64,000 nucleotides of DNA from Pseudomonas chlororaphis subsp. aurantiaca (GCF_013466605.1 NZ_CP059162.1:3410001-3474000); one strand, 5' to 3'; shown: positions 7,522 through 16,480, numbered from the stretch's first letter. Notes: generated from the sequence alone by a model not told the origin. Numbers and translations are program-made.

Positions 7522-8900
7522 GGTTGTTCTCCTTGAATGACTGTGTCCAGGCACTCGTCCAGCAGGCGGTTGTGCAGGTCGACGTCCTGCGCGGTGGCTG
7601 CCGGGCACATCAGCGCCATGTTGTGGAACGGCGTCAGCAACACACCGCGGTTGAGCAGGTATAGATGAAGATAGGCCTCGATCAAGCCGTGGCGTGCCTG
7701 GTGGGCTTCGCCGCCGTTGCGCGGCGCGTGGTCCATGAACAGGTATTCGACCCGGGCGCCGATCCGCGTCACGTGCCAGGGCAGGCGGTGCTTGGCGATC
7801 AGCGCCTGGACCCCGGCCCGCAGGCGTTCGGCCAGGGCGATCATGTGCGCGTAGTTGGCCGCGCTCATGACCTCGCTGAAGGTGGCGCGCATGGCCGCCA
7901 TCTGCAGGGCGTTGCCGGCCAGGGTGCCGCCGAAGCCGAAGTGGTTGATCGCCTGCCCGGGCTGAAAGTGCGGCAGCACCTGCCAGATGCGCTCGGCCAT
8001 GGCCTGGCTGGCCCCCCAGACCGCGGTGGGGATGCCGCCAGCGATGCATTTGCCGAGCACGAAGAAGTCCGGTTGCAGGCCGTGTTCGCCGCTGTAGCCG
8101 GCCGGGCCGCAGGAGATGGTGTGGGTTTCGTCGATGATCAGCGGCACATCGAAACGCCGGGTCAGCTCGCGCAAGCCATCGTGGAAGCCGGGGACGGGCG
8201 GGACCATGCCGACGTTGGTCATGAAGGGCTCGGTCAGCACCGCGGCCACGTCGCCATGGGCCAGTGCCGCCTCCAGCGCCGGCAGGTCGTTGAACTCCAC
8301 CAGCCGGGTGGTGGCGGCGTGCCGCAGGCCATTGGCGTGCACACCTTCGCGGGGAATCATCTGGCCGCTGGCGTCGAACTCGACCTGGGATTCGTCGACG
8401 CTGCCGTGGTAGTTGCAGTTGAACACCAGCACTTTCTCCCGGCCGGTGATCATCCGGCACAGGCGCAGCACAAAGCGGTTGGCGTCGGTGGCGGAAGTGG
8501 TGACCTGCCAGAACGGCAGGCCGAAGCGCCGCACCAGTTCCTGGCCGACCCACAGGCTATCGGCGGTCGGCAGCATCAGGGTCGAGCCATGCCGGGCCTG
8601 GTGGGCGATGGCGTCGGCCACGGCGGGCTGGCCATGGCCGAACATGGCGCCGGTGTCGCCCAGGGCGAAGTCGACGTAGCGGTTGCCGTCGCAGTCTGTC
8701 AGCGTCGCGCCCTGGGCGTCGGCCACCAGGATCGGGTACAGCCCCGGCCATTGCTGCATCCAGTGCAGCGGCGCGCCGTACAGCCAGTGCTTGAGGTTTT
8801 CCCGGTAGAAGCCGGCGGAGCGCGGGTGGCGTTTGGCGAACAGTTGCAGCTCGGATTGGTAACGGCTGGCGACGCGGTCGAGGTTGAGGCCGAGGGTCAT
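7518..8900 (-). CDS. Class III PLP aminotransferase (GSA aminomutase-like subgroup)
   Basis: A 460-residue PLP enzyme. Visible are 'TTSATDANRFVLRLCRMITG' (cofactor phosphate region), 'YHGS' near 164, 'IIDETHT' with Asp257 contacting the PLP nitrogen, and 'VLGKCIAGG' with the Schiff-base Lys284. The spacing and the DETHT motif are closer to glutamate-1-semialdehyde aminomutase relatives than to acetylornithine or GABA transaminases. True HemL belongs to heme synthesis and would not sit in such an operon, so a catabolic amine or amino acid transaminase is inferred. It is coupled to the SDR downstream. A REP pair separates it from the MoaF gene. Confidence 0.85.
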   Translation of the reverse strand: MTLGLNLDRVASRYQSELQLFAKRHPRSAGFYRENLKHWLYGAPLHWMQQWPGLYPILVADAQGATLTDCDGNRYVDFALGDTGAMFGHGQPAVADAIAHQARHGSTLMLPTADSLWVGQELVRRFGLPFWQVTTSATDANRFVLRLCRMITGREKVLVFNCNYHGSVDESQVEFDASGQMIPREGVHANGLRHAATTRLVEFNDLPALEAALAHGDVAAVLTEPFMTNVGMVPPVPGFHDGLRELTRRFDVPLIIDETHTISCGPAGYSGEHGLQPDFFVLGKCIAGGIPTAVWGASQAMAERIWQVLPHFQPGQAINHFGFGGTLAGNALQMAAMRATFSEVMSAANYAHMIALAERLRAGVQALIAKHRLPWHVTRIGARVEYLFMDHAPRNGGEAHQARHGLIEAYLHLYLLNRGVLLTPFHNMALMCPAATAQDVDLHNRLLDECLDTVIQGEQP

Positions 8901-8950
8901 GATCGAAGTCCTGTGGGGTCTAGAGGAGGAAGGTGGGTGTCTGGTTGGCC

Positions 8951-9084
8951 GCTGCCGAGCAACGCGAGGCTGCGATCGGCAACGCAGTTGCCGCGAAACC
9001 TGGGCTTGCGGTGCGTCAGGTGGAACGCGCTGCCCGGATTGCGACCGCTGCGCGCTCGGACGCAGCCTCGCGTTGCTCGGCAGC
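8951..9084. repeat. Inverted REP pair (BIME-like)
   Basis: The 24-nt arm at 8951-8974 and the arm at 9061-9084 are exact reverse complements (GCTGCCGAGCAACGCGAGGC, extended by 4 nt). They fill the gap between the MoaF and aminotransferase genes. The arms share the Pseudomonas REP core found again at 12.4 and 14.2 kb. A transcript across this pair could form a very stable hairpin and uncouple expression of the two flanking genes. Confidence 0.8.
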
Positions 9085-9109
9085 GGCTACAGGCGGCTAC
9101 AGGTCGGCA

Positions 9110-9925
9110 TCAGGTGTAATCGGTACGGTTCAGCACATGGGCGAGGGCGCCCACCGGGAAGTTGCTGGGGGTGGCGAAGTCGGCGCCCTGGTAGCCGAAG
9201 ATCTTGCCGTCGGTCCTGCCCGCTTGCAGGTCGATCAGCACCAGGCCCAGGGTCGGCACGATCTTTTCGCGCCAGACGAACAGGTACAGCTGTTCGGCGA
9301 TCTTGTAGTAATGGCAGCGGTCGGTGTCCGCCAGGCCTTGCTCGACGCCCTTGAGGCACTGCCAGCTGTAGAAGTTGCGGTTCAGGTAGACATGCTCGTA
9401 GGCCTCGGTGGCGCTGTACACATACTGGTTGCGCAGGCCGAGCAGTTCCTCGGTCAGCGCGTGTTGCGGGCTGTCGGCGGTCAGCGGTGTGTCGAGGCTG
9501 CCGTGGAGGAACTGCGCCTTGACACGGGTCAGCTCGCGGCCGGACAGGGCACGGCTGAACAGGTCGACCCGGGTCTCGGCCTGGCTTGGCAGTTGCCCGA
9601 TCACTGCGGTGAAGATGCTCCGGCCCAGGTCGAGGATCAGGCTCACCGAATGGACTTGGTCGTTCTCCGACTTGAGAAAGTCCACCAGGTAAATGCCGGA
9701 ACGTATTGAGGTGGCTCGATAAACAGCCTCGCCGTGGGCGTTGCTTTCAGTGTCCTGCCAATGCAGCGTCTGTGAGCCGAACAGGTGTTCGATGCGCCAG
9801 CGGTTGGCGAAATGCAGGGTCAGGCTGCGGCCGTTGAGGTCATCCAGGCTGGGCAGGACATGGTTGTCGGCGGCAAAGCCTTCGGCCAGGGCGCCAACGG
9901 TAATCCATTCGGGTTGCAGGTTCAT
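9110..9925 (-). CDS. moaF: MoaF-family protein (monoamine-regulon type, not molybdenum cofactor)
   Basis: A 271-residue cytoplasmic protein with no signal peptide. The order 'LNGRSLTLHFANRWRIEHLFG', 'YRATSIRSGIYLVDFLKS' and, in the second half, 'YEHVYLNRNFYSWQCLKGVEQGLADTDRCHYYKI' matches the two-domain MoaF family (lipocalin-like folds). The family is often mislabelled as molybdenum cofactor biosynthesis; as I recall, the name derives from the Klebsiella monoamine regulon. Its biochemical role is not established. Here it shares strand and neighbourhood with an aminotransferase, an SDR and a LuxR regulator, which agrees with amine metabolism. No other molybdopterin gene is near. Confidence 0.75.
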   Translation of the reverse strand: MNLQPEWITVGALAEGFAADNHVLPSLDDLNGRSLTLHFANRWRIEHLFGSQTLHWQDTESNAHGEAVYRATSIRSGIYLVDFLKSENDQVHSVSLILDLGRSIFTAVIGQLPSQAETRVDLFSRALSGRELTRVKAQFLHGSLDTPLTADSPQHALTEELLGLRNQYVYSATEAYEHVYLNRNFYSWQCLKGVEQGLADTDRCHYYKIAEQLYLFVWREKIVPTLGLVLIDLQAGRTDGKIFGYQGADFATPSNFPVGALAHVLNRTDYT

Positions 9926-10016
9926 GAGGGCGGTTCTTGTCGATGAAGGAGAACCTCATGTTCAGCGTGCAAGCCCTTGTTGCCCATCAACCGAATGGTT
10001 GAGGCGCGGCGGTTTT

Positions 10017-10706
10017 TTACAGGAACAGCGCGCTCACCAGCTCGGTGCGGTTGTTCACCCCGACCTTGCGGAACAGGTTGATCAGGTGGGTCTTGACCGT
10101 TGGCAGGCCCAGCGCCAGCTGCTGGGCGATGGTCTTGTTGCAGGCGCCGTCGCGCAGCAGCCAGGCGATCTGCCGTTCCCGGGGCGTGAGGGCCTCCAGG
10201 CGTTCGTCGTGGCGCGAATAGGGCGCCTGGGCGGCGATTTCCAGCAGGCCTTGCAGCGCGTGCAGGGTGTTCAGTTCGTCAGGCTGGAACGGGCCCAGGC
10301 TGGCGTCGCGCAGCAGGGACAGGCCGGCGATCGGGCTGCCGCTGGCATTGCGCGCAAGGATCTCCACCACATCCAGCACCCCGTGGCGTTGCAGGAAAGC
10401 CTGGTAGACCTCGGTTTCATGCCGACCCTGCTGGGCCATGCCCATGTGCAGCGACAGCACCGGGCGACCCGCCGCCACGCAGTTGCGCGGGCGCAGTGGG
10501 TCGTAGTGCCGGTAGCGTTGAAGGTAGGCCTCATGCATTTGCTGGCTCATGTGGTACAGCGAAAAATGCTCGGCCTGCAGTTGCGCGTCGATGCGGTAGA
10601 AGGCGCACAGGGTCGCCGGCACCACCCGGGTAAAGGCGCCGATGCAGCGCTGGCCGAGTTCATGGGCGTTGGGCAGGGGGCTGTTGAGGCTATGGGGACT
10701 GATCAT
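10017..10706 (-). CDS. LuxR-family transcriptional regulator
   Basis: I set the start at the ATG at 10706 (MISPHSLNSPLP), preceded by a CAGGAG, giving 229 residues. The C-terminal 65 residues are a LuxR/GerE helix-turn-helix ('LTPRERQIAWLLRDGACNKTIAQQLALGLPTVKTHLINLFRKVGVNNRTEL'). The N-terminal part ('FYRIDAQLQAEHFSLYHM...HYDPLRP') is GAF-like and lacks a receiver aspartate, so it probably senses a small ligand directly. The gene is upstream of and in line with moaF, the aminotransferase and the SDR, and is their likely regulator. Confidence 0.82.
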   Translation of the reverse strand: MISPHSLNSPLPNAHELGQRCIGAFTRVVPATLCAFYRIDAQLQAEHFSLYHMSQQMHEAYLQRYRHYDPLRPRNCVAAGRPVLSLHMGMAQQGRHETEVYQAFLQRHGVLDVVEILARNASGSPIAGLSLLRDASLGPFQPDELNTLHALQGLLEIAAQAPYSRHDERLEALTPRERQIAWLLRDGACNKTIAQQLALGLPTVKTHLINLFRKVGVNNRTELVSALFL

Positions 10707-10900
10707 CGAAGGGCTCCTGGCGAATACTGACGGCTTCGCGTCAATGGGCAGAAGAAGCGGGCAAGTCGCGATGCAGTATGGACATTGTCGGGATTGCCGC
10801 CCGCTCGCCCCGGCCGGTTTTCCCGATTGCCGCAGGACCAAAAACCGCTGCCGGTTCCAACGCCCGGGAGGCGGGGAACGCGGCAGCGGCTATCACCGCC

Positions 10901-12235
10901 TCAGCGGCGGGCCTGGGTGAAGCCCAGCTCCAGGGCCGCGACTATGGCGTCGATCTGCGGCGGCTGGATCACCAGCGGCGGCGAGAGGATGATCTTGGTC
11001 CCCACCGGACGCACCATCACTCCGTTGTCGCGGGCGATCTGCGCCACCTGGTTGGCATAGCCGCCCATGGGGTCGATCGGCTCGCGGGTGGCCTTGTCGG
11101 CCACCAGGTCGAGGGCAATCATCAGGCCCTTGCCGCGCACTTCGCCGACGCTGTCGAAGCGTTCGGCGAACGACAGCAGCTTATTGAGCATGTAGTCGCC
11201 CATCTTCGCGGCGTTGGCCGGCAGGTCTTCCTTGACCACGATGTCGAGGCTGGCCAGGGCCGCCGCGCACGCCACCGGGTGCCCGGAGTAGGTGTAGCCG
11301 TGCATGATCGCGCCGGTGAAGTTGGCGTTCTTGCTGAACGCCGACTCGATCCGCTCGTTGACCACCGTGGCGCCCAGCGGGATGTAGCCGGAGGTGATGC
11401 CCTTGGCCAGGCACATGATGTCGGGTTTCACGCCCCACAGGCGGCTGCCGAACATCGAGCCGCTGCGGCCGAAACCGGTCACCACTTCGTCGGCGATCAG
11501 CAGCACGCCGTACTTGTCGCAGACCTCGCGGATCAGCGGCCAGTAGTTGGCCGGCGGCACTATCACGCCGCCGGCGCCCTGGATCGGCTCGGCGATAAAG
11601 GCCGCCACGGTGTCGGGGCTCTGGAACTGGATTTCCCGCTCGAGCAGGTCGGCGCAGATCTTGCCGAGTTCTTCCGGGTCCTGGCTATAGGGGTTGCGGT
11701 ACAGCCACGGGGTGTCGACGTGGAAGCAGCCGGGCAGCAGGGGCTCGTAGTTGCGCCGGAACACGGTGTTGCCGTTGACCGAGGCGCCGCCGAAGTGGGT
11801 GCCGTGGTAGCCCTGGCGCAGCGAGATGAACTTGGTGCGGTCGGCCTGGCCTTCGAGTTTCCAGTACTGGCGGGCCAGCTTCAGCGCGGTCTCGATGGCG
11901 TCCGAGCCGCCGGAGCTGAAGGCTACGCGGCGCATGCCCTCGGGTTCCAGCAGGTTCATCACCACCCGCGACAGCTCTTCGGCGCGCGGATGGCTGACAC
12001 CGTCGAACAGCTGGAAGTATTCCAGTTCGTCCAGCTGGGCGGTGATCGCCGCCTTCACTTCCTTGCGGTTGTGGCCGACGTTGACGTTCCACAACCCGGC
12101 GACGCCATCCACCAACTGATGGCCCTGGTCGTCGTACACATAGCAGCCATCGCCACGGACAATACGAATTGGCTCGCGTTGTTGCATTTCGTTGGGGTGC
12201 AGCATGGGATGCCAGAAGCGGCTTTGTTCGCTCAC
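10901..12235 (-). CDS. Class III aminotransferase (omega-amino/polyamine-pyruvate type)
   Basis: A 444-residue PLP enzyme starting at a GTG (12235) that follows CAGGAGA. Key residues: 'SSGGSDAIETALKLARQYW' for cofactor phosphate, 'LIADEVVTGFGRSG' with Asp249, and 'CLAKGITSGYIPLG' with Lys278. 'GLWNVNVGHN' near residue 48 and 'HPxxNEM' near the start are typical of omega-amino acid:pyruvate and polyamine transaminases (SpuC-like). It would convert a terminal amine to an aldehyde using pyruvate or 2-oxoglutarate. The aldehyde dehydrogenase is divergently encoded beyond a 446-bp spacer, so the two can form consecutive steps. Substrate range is an inference. Confidence 0.87.
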   Translation of the reverse strand: MSEQSRFWHPMLHPNEMQQREPIRIVRGDGCYVYDDQGHQLVDGVAGLWNVNVGHNRKEVKAAITAQLDELEYFQLFDGVSHPRAEELSRVVMNLLEPEGMRRVAFSSGGSDAIETALKLARQYWKLEGQADRTKFISLRQGYHGTHFGGASVNGNTVFRRNYEPLLPGCFHVDTPWLYRNPYSQDPEELGKICADLLEREIQFQSPDTVAAFIAEPIQGAGGVIVPPANYWPLIREVCDKYGVLLIADEVVTGFGRSGSMFGSRLWGVKPDIMCLAKGITSGYIPLGATVVNERIESAFSKNANFTGAIMHGYTYSGHPVACAAALASLDIVVKEDLPANAAKMGDYMLNKLLSFAERFDSVGEVRGKGLMIALDLVADKATREPIDPMGGYANQVAQIARDNGVMVRPVGTKIILSPPLVIQPPQIDAIVAALELGFTQARR

Positions 12236-12681
12236 GTTGAGTCTCCTGAAAACGCACGGACAGCGTGGGACATAGTAGTGCGCCATTTGCCGGATGCCTG
12301 CTTGCCTCTGTGTGCCAGGTTCTTGATCGCCACTGCCATCGACCCGGTGTCCCTGATTCCGCTGTCCACCTGAAAAGCCGTGTTGGCAGGATTTACGACC
12401 GCTGCGCGGCCGATCGCAGGCTGCGCCAGCGGCTACAGGGATCGCGGTGTTTTTGTAGCCGCGGCCGAGCCCGCGAGGCTGCGAACGGTTTGGGCGGCAC
12501 TCCGACGAAGCAACCGCAAATGCTGAGTCCGCGGTCTCTGGATAGACGCGCCAGCGGCGGCAAAAGCGTGTGTCGCGGTTCCCTGGCAGCCAGTGGCAAG
12601 TTTCGCGGCAGCCAGGATCAAGACGCTGGCCGGCATTGGTCTCAGAGTTCGATCCATGAGGCCAACTAGCGAGGATTGCCC
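12236..12681. other. 446-bp divergent spacer between aminotransferase and aldehyde dehydrogenase
   Basis: No gene is supported here. It holds the promoters of both divergent genes and a REP pair. No clear sigma-factor boxes or operator palindrome could be read with confidence. Confidence 0.6.
12411..12486. repeat. REP pair, facing arms
   Basis: An arm containing CGATCGCAGGCTGCGCCAGC plus GGCTACAG (12411-12438) and a second arm TGTAGCCGCGGCCGAGCCCG plus CGAGGCTGCG (from 12454) are imperfect inverted copies of the REP unit seen at 8951 and 14173. They are about 15 bases apart, within the divergent promoter spacer. Confidence 0.65.
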
Positions 12682-14169
12682 ATGAGTATTGCCATCGACC
12701 CACGTGTCGCCGCCTTTATCGACAGCCAGCACGGCCTGTTGATCGACGGGCGCAGCCAGCCGGCCTTGTCCGGTGCGCAGATGCCGGTGTTCAACCCGGC
12801 CACCGGTGAAGAGCTGACCCGCGTCGCCGCCGGCGCCGACGCCGATATCGACCTGGCCGTGGCCGCCGCGCGACGAGCCTTCGAGGGGCCTTGGGCGGCG
12901 CAGCGCCCGGCGGATCGCGAGCGCCTGCTGCTGAAGCTGGCCGATCTGCTGGAAGCCCACGGCGAAGAGCTGGCGCAGCTGGAAACCCTCAACAACGGCC
13001 AGTCGATCCACCTGGCCCGGGCCCTGGAAGTCGGCGCCGCCGCCGAGTTCACCCGCTACATGGCGGGCTGGGCGACCAAGATCGAAGGCAAGAGCCTGGA
13101 CCTGTCCATCGCCGCCGTCCCGGGCGCCCGCTACCGTGCCTATACGGTGCCGGAGCCGGTGGGCGTGGTCGGGGCCATCGTGCCGTGGAATTTCCCCTTG
13201 CTGATGGCCATCTGGAAAATCGTCCCGGCCCTGGCCTGCGGCTGCACCGTGGTGCTCAAGCCGGCCGACGAAACTCCGCTGACCGCCTTGCGCCTGGGCC
13301 AGTTGTGCCTGGACGCCGGGATTGCCCCGGGGGTGGTCAACGTGGTCACCGGCAGCGGCGCCCAGGCCGGCGCGGCCCTGGCCGCGCACACGGGCATCGA
13401 CAAGCTGGCGTTCACCGGCTCGACCCAGATCGGCAAGGTCATCGGCCATGCGGCGGTGGACAACATGACCCGGTTTTCCCTGGAGCTGGGCGGCAAGTCG
13501 CCGGTGATCGTGCTCGATGACTGCGACCCGCAGGCCGCGGCCGCCGGCGCCGCCGGGGCGATCTTCTTCAACCAGGGCCAGGTCTGTACCGCCGGTTCGC
13601 GCCTGTATATCCAGCGGGCGATCTTCGACCAGGTGCTGGAGCGCCTGGCAGCCATCGCCGGTTCCCTGAGCATCGGCCCCGGGCTCGACGAGCAGGCGCA
13701 GATCAACCCGCTGATTTCCGCCAAGCAGCAGAAGCGCGTGCTGGACATGATCGGCCGGGGCGTGGGCGACGGCGCCCGGGTGCTGTGCGGCGGGGTCGCC
13801 TATGGCGAGCAGGGCTTCTATGTGCGCCCCACGGTACTGGCCGACGTGCATGCGGGCATGCAGGTGGTGCGCGAGGAAATCTTCGGCCCGGTGGTGGTGG
13901 CCACGCCTTTCGACGAGATCGACGAGGTGGTGGCACTGGCCAACGACAATCAGTACGGGCTGGGGGCGAGCATCTGGTCCAACGACCTGGCCAAGGTCAT
14001 GGACCTGATTCCGCGGATCAAGGCCGGCACGGTCTGGGTCAATACCCACAACATGCTCGACCCGTCGATGCCGTTTGGCGGCTACAAGCAATCGGGCATC
14101 GGTCGCGAAATGGGCCATGCGGCCATCGAGGCGTATACCGAGAACAAGTCGGTGTGCATCGCCTATTGA
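12682..14169 (+). CDS. NAD-dependent aldehyde dehydrogenase (phenylacetaldehyde dehydrogenase-like)
   Basis: A 495-residue ALDH. I chose the ATG at 12682 (GAGG upstream) rather than the TTG two codons earlier. Catalytic residues: Glu268 in LELGGK and Cys302 in 'FNQGQVCTAGSRL'; the cofactor loop is 'FTGSTQIGK' and 'PWNFPLLMAIWK' is at 169-180. The general shape, including 'NNGQSIHLARALEVGAAAEFTRYMAGWATKIEG', fits the phenylacetaldehyde/FeaB-like branch. Such enzymes oxidise the aldehyde left by amine oxidation or transamination to the acid. The nearby FeaR-like regulator is the classical activator of feaB in E. coli, which supports, but does not prove, an aromatic aldehyde substrate. Confidence 0.87.
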   Translation: MSIAIDPRVAAFIDSQHGLLIDGRSQPALSGAQMPVFNPATGEELTRVAAGADADIDLAVAAARRAFEGPWAAQRPADRERLLLKLADLLEAHGEELAQLETLNNGQSIHLARALEVGAAAEFTRYMAGWATKIEGKSLDLSIAAVPGARYRAYTVPEPVGVVGAIVPWNFPLLMAIWKIVPALACGCTVVLKPADETPLTALRLGQLCLDAGIAPGVVNVVTGSGAQAGAALAAHTGIDKLAFTGSTQIGKVIGHAAVDNMTRFSLELGGKSPVIVLDDCDPQAAAAGAAGAIFFNQGQVCTAGSRLYIQRAIFDQVLERLAAIAGSLSIGPGLDEQAQINPLISAKQQKRVLDMIGRGVGDGARVLCGGVAYGEQGFYVRPTVLADVHAGMQVVREEIFGPVVVATPFDEIDEVVALANDNQYGLGASIWSNDLAKVMDLIPRIKAGTVWVNTHNMLDPSMPFGGYKQSGIGREMGHAAIEAYTENKSVCIAY

Positions 14170-14172
14170 CCT

Positions 14173-14269
14173 GTAGCCGCTGCCGCAGGTTGCGATCGGC
14201 CGGAACGGCCGTGGCGTACTTAAGGTCGCTGAAGGTCCTGCGGACCTTATCGCAGCCTGCGGCGGCTAC
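14173..14269. repeat. REP pair with inner hairpin
   Basis: The arm 14173-14196 (GTAGCCGCTGCCGCAGGTTG plus CGAT) is an imperfect inverted copy of 14249-14269 (ATCGCAGCCTGCGGCGGCTA plus C). A second hairpin, AAGGTCC-TGC-GGACCTT, sits between them. The element starts three bases after the aldehyde dehydrogenase stop and could act as its transcript end. Confidence 0.75.
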
Positions 14270-14391
14270 AGTCGGATGCAGTCGTCCGGCCACTCCAGGC
14301 TGCGCAGACAGCCAGGTAAAACACGCCCGCCCGGCGTGCCCTTGAAATGCCTAGAACAACAACATCACCCATGCTTTCGAGGTCCAGCACC

Positions 14392-15921
14392 ATGTCTTTC
14401 AGCGACAGACTCACCCGCCACCTGAACCAGGGCGTGGTCGGCTTTCCCACGGCCCTGGCCAGCGCCGTCGGCCTGATCATGGCCAGCCCGGTGATTCTCA
14501 CCGCCACCACCGGCTTCGGCCTCGGCGGCGGGGCCTTCGCCGCGGCCATGCTGATCGCGATGCTGATGATGCTCGCGCAATCGACGACCTTCGCCGAAGC
14601 GGCCTGCATGATTCCCACCACCGGCTCGGTGTACGACTACCTGGCCTGCGGCCTGGGGCGTTTCTTCGCGATCACCGGGACCATTTCCGCCTACCTGATC
14701 GTGCATGTGTTCGCCGGCACGGCGGAAACCATCCTCAGCGGCGTCATGGCCCTGGTGAACTTCGAGTCCCTCAACACCCTGCTGGAACAGAGCGGCAGCG
14801 CCTGGCTGGTGGGTGTCGGGCTGGTGATCTTCTTCGGCCTGCTGAACGCTGTGGGCATCACCGCGTTCAGCCGCGCCGAGGTGATCCTGACCTTCGGCAT
14901 GTGGACCACCCTGATCATCTTCGGCGTGGCCGGAGTGTTCAAGGCACCGGCGGTGGAGCTGAACGGCTGGTTCGGCGAGTCGATGGTCGGCACCGACCTG
15001 ACCACCATCCTTTCGCTGGTGGGCATGGCCATGTTCATGTTCGTCGGTTGCGAATTCGTCACGCCGCTGACGCCGGAGGTGCGCAAGGCGGCGAAAACCA
15101 TTCCCCGGGCCATGGCCCTGGGCCTGGTGGGCGTGGCCACCTGCATGTTCATCTACGGCGCGGCGATGAAGCGCCAGGTGGAGAACATTGCGCTGAGCGA
15201 AGATGGCAGCGTGCATTTGCTGGACACGCCCATGGCCATCCCGCAGTTCGCCGAGCAGGTGATGGGCCCGTACGGGCGGATCTGGCTGGGCGTCGGCCTG
15301 CTGTTCGCCGGGGCGGCGACCATCAACACGCTGATGGCCGGGCTGCCGCGCATTCTCTACGGCATGGCGCTGGACGGCGCGCTGCCCAAGGCCTTCACCT
15401 ACCTGCACCCGCGCTTCAAGACGCCGCTGCTGTGCATCGCCGTGGCGGTGCTGATCCCGTGCCTGCACGCCTGGTGGCTGGGCGGCAGCACGGACAACAT
15501 CATGCACCTGGTGCTGGCCGCGGTCTGTGCCTGGAGCACCGCCTACCTGCTGGTGACCCTGGCGGTGGTGGTGCTGCGCATCCGCCGTCCGGATTTGCCA
15601 CGGGCCTACAAGTCGCTCTGGTTCCCGCTGCCGCAGATCGTCTCGTCGATCGGCATCCTCCTCGGCATGTGGTTCATCACGCCGCCGGGCATGAACCCGC
15701 GGGACATCTACGTGCCCTTTGGCAGCATGCTCGGCCTGACGGCGATCTATGCGCTGGTCTGGACGGTCTTCGTGCAGAAGGTCAACCCGTTCCGCCCGGT
15801 GCCGGTGGAAGAGGTGCTGGAGAATGCCTTCAACCTGCAATCCCCAGTTGAAACCCAAGCGCAGAACCTGCCTGGAGCCAAGCCCGATGAACAGTACAAG
15901 CTGGCGGCAAAACCTCTCTGA
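14392..15921 (+). CDS. APC-superfamily amino acid/amine permease
   Basis: A 509-residue membrane protein with about 12 hydrophobic segments. The ATG at 14392 is preceded by a GAGG; ATGs at 14347 and 14371 would add a non-hydrophobic extension without a ribosome binding site. The first segment, 'VGFPTALASAVGLIMASPVIL', carries the G-rich unwound helix of APC transporters, and 'FAEAACMIPTTGSVYDYLACGLG' follows. APC permeases import amino acids, polyamines or biogenic amines with protons. The position next to the aldehyde dehydrogenase suggests uptake of the substrate of this pathway. The next gene begins inside this one's 3' end. Confidence 0.85.
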   Translation: MSFSDRLTRHLNQGVVGFPTALASAVGLIMASPVILTATTGFGLGGGAFAAAMLIAMLMMLAQSTTFAEAACMIPTTGSVYDYLACGLGRFFAITGTISAYLIVHVFAGTAETILSGVMALVNFESLNTLLEQSGSAWLVGVGLVIFFGLLNAVGITAFSRAEVILTFGMWTTLIIFGVAGVFKAPAVELNGWFGESMVGTDLTTILSLVGMAMFMFVGCEFVTPLTPEVRKAAKTIPRAMALGLVGVATCMFIYGAAMKRQVENIALSEDGSVHLLDTPMAIPQFAEQVMGPYGRIWLGVGLLFAGAATINTLMAGLPRILYGMALDGALPKAFTYLHPRFKTPLLCIAVAVLIPCLHAWWLGGSTDNIMHLVLAAVCAWSTAYLLVTLAVVVLRIRRPDLPRAYKSLWFPLPQIVSSIGILLGMWFITPPGMNPRDIYVPFGSMLGLTAIYALVWTVFVQKVNPFRPVPVEEVLENAFNLQSPVETQAQNLPGAKPDEQYKLAAKPL

Positions 15922-16480
15922 GTTCTGGCGGCGGCCACCCTCGGGCTATCGCCCGGGGGTGACCCTGAACCAGTTGCGCCGCGACCTGTCGGGGCTCGAC
16001 TGTGCCGCGCAGGCACCCGGGCTGGCGCGGTTCACCTGGGCCGAGGCGGGCTTGGACTTCGAGGTCCAGGAGCTGCCACAGGCGCAGTTTTTGATGCACC
16101 TGGTGGTCTGCGAGTTTCGCCTGCGGGTCCCCGGTTCGCCGGGGCCGCAGGCGCGGATCGATATCCGCCATACCGGCGCGGTCCGCCGCCAGGGCGTCGC
16201 CACCGGCCTGAAGCAGGGCGCGAAGCAAGAGTGGGCGGGGCTGTTGCAGCAGTTGCACAACGATCCGCAACTGCTGGCGGCGTTGCTGCCGCTGGACTTC
16301 AAGCGCCTGCAACTGCAGCGCGACGAGCAGGGCTGGCTGGTGCGCCTGGAGCATTTCGGCGCGAGCGAGGTGGTCAACCGGTTGCCCGGTTTCCGCCGTT
16401 ATATCCGCCTGAGCGCCGAGCAGCGTGACGCCTTGCTGGCGGCTTTCAAGCGTCTGCATTCCCTGTTGCGCAATCACTGA
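15887..16480 (+). CDS. DUF3156 family protein
   Basis: A 197-residue soluble protein starting at an ATG 35 bases before the end of the permease gene, so translation is probably coupled. The text 'GYRPGVTLNQLRRDLSGL', 'FLMHLVVCEFRLRVPG' and 'RHTGAVRRQG' matches, as far as I recall, the DUF3156 family, which is found beside APC permeases and FeaR-like regulators in pseudomonads. There is no signal peptide, membrane helix or catalytic motif that I recognise. Function unknown; a helper for the permease or an intracellular sensor would fit the overlap. Confidence 0.7.
   Translation: MNSTSWRQNLSEFWRRPPSGYRPGVTLNQLRRDLSGLDCAAQAPGLARFTWAEAGLDFEVQELPQAQFLMHLVVCEFRLRVPGSPGPQARIDIRHTGAVRRQGVATGLKQGAKQEWAGLLQQLHNDPQLLAALLPLDFKRLQLQRDEQGWLVRLEHFGASEVVNRLPGFRRYIRLSAEQRDALLAAFKRLHSLLRNH

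Noticed and set aside
6757..8553. A single 598-residue minus-strand protein
   Set aside because: Its first 340 residues are an out-of-frame reading of the aminotransferase gene; only the last 254 (from 7521) are the SDR, with its own ribosome binding site.
7518..8900. Glutamate-1-semialdehyde aminomutase (HemL)
   Set aside because: It is related in fold and motifs but is coupled to an SDR within a catabolic island, and it differs from the well-conserved HemL sequence.
9110..9925. MoaF as a molybdenum cofactor biosynthesis enzyme
   Set aside because: No other moa, mob or mod gene is nearby, and the context is amine catabolism; the label appears to be a naming carry-over.
10901..12703. A 600-residue start for the aminotransferase
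   Set aside because: The N-terminal 156 residues cross the REP pair and show no homology; the GTG at 12235 has a good ribosome binding site and the family's usual N-terminus.
12682..14169. Betaine aldehyde or succinate semialdehyde dehydrogenase
   Set aside because: Residue pattern and the FeaR-like neighbour fit the phenylacetaldehyde branch better, though sequence alone cannot exclude a broader specificity.
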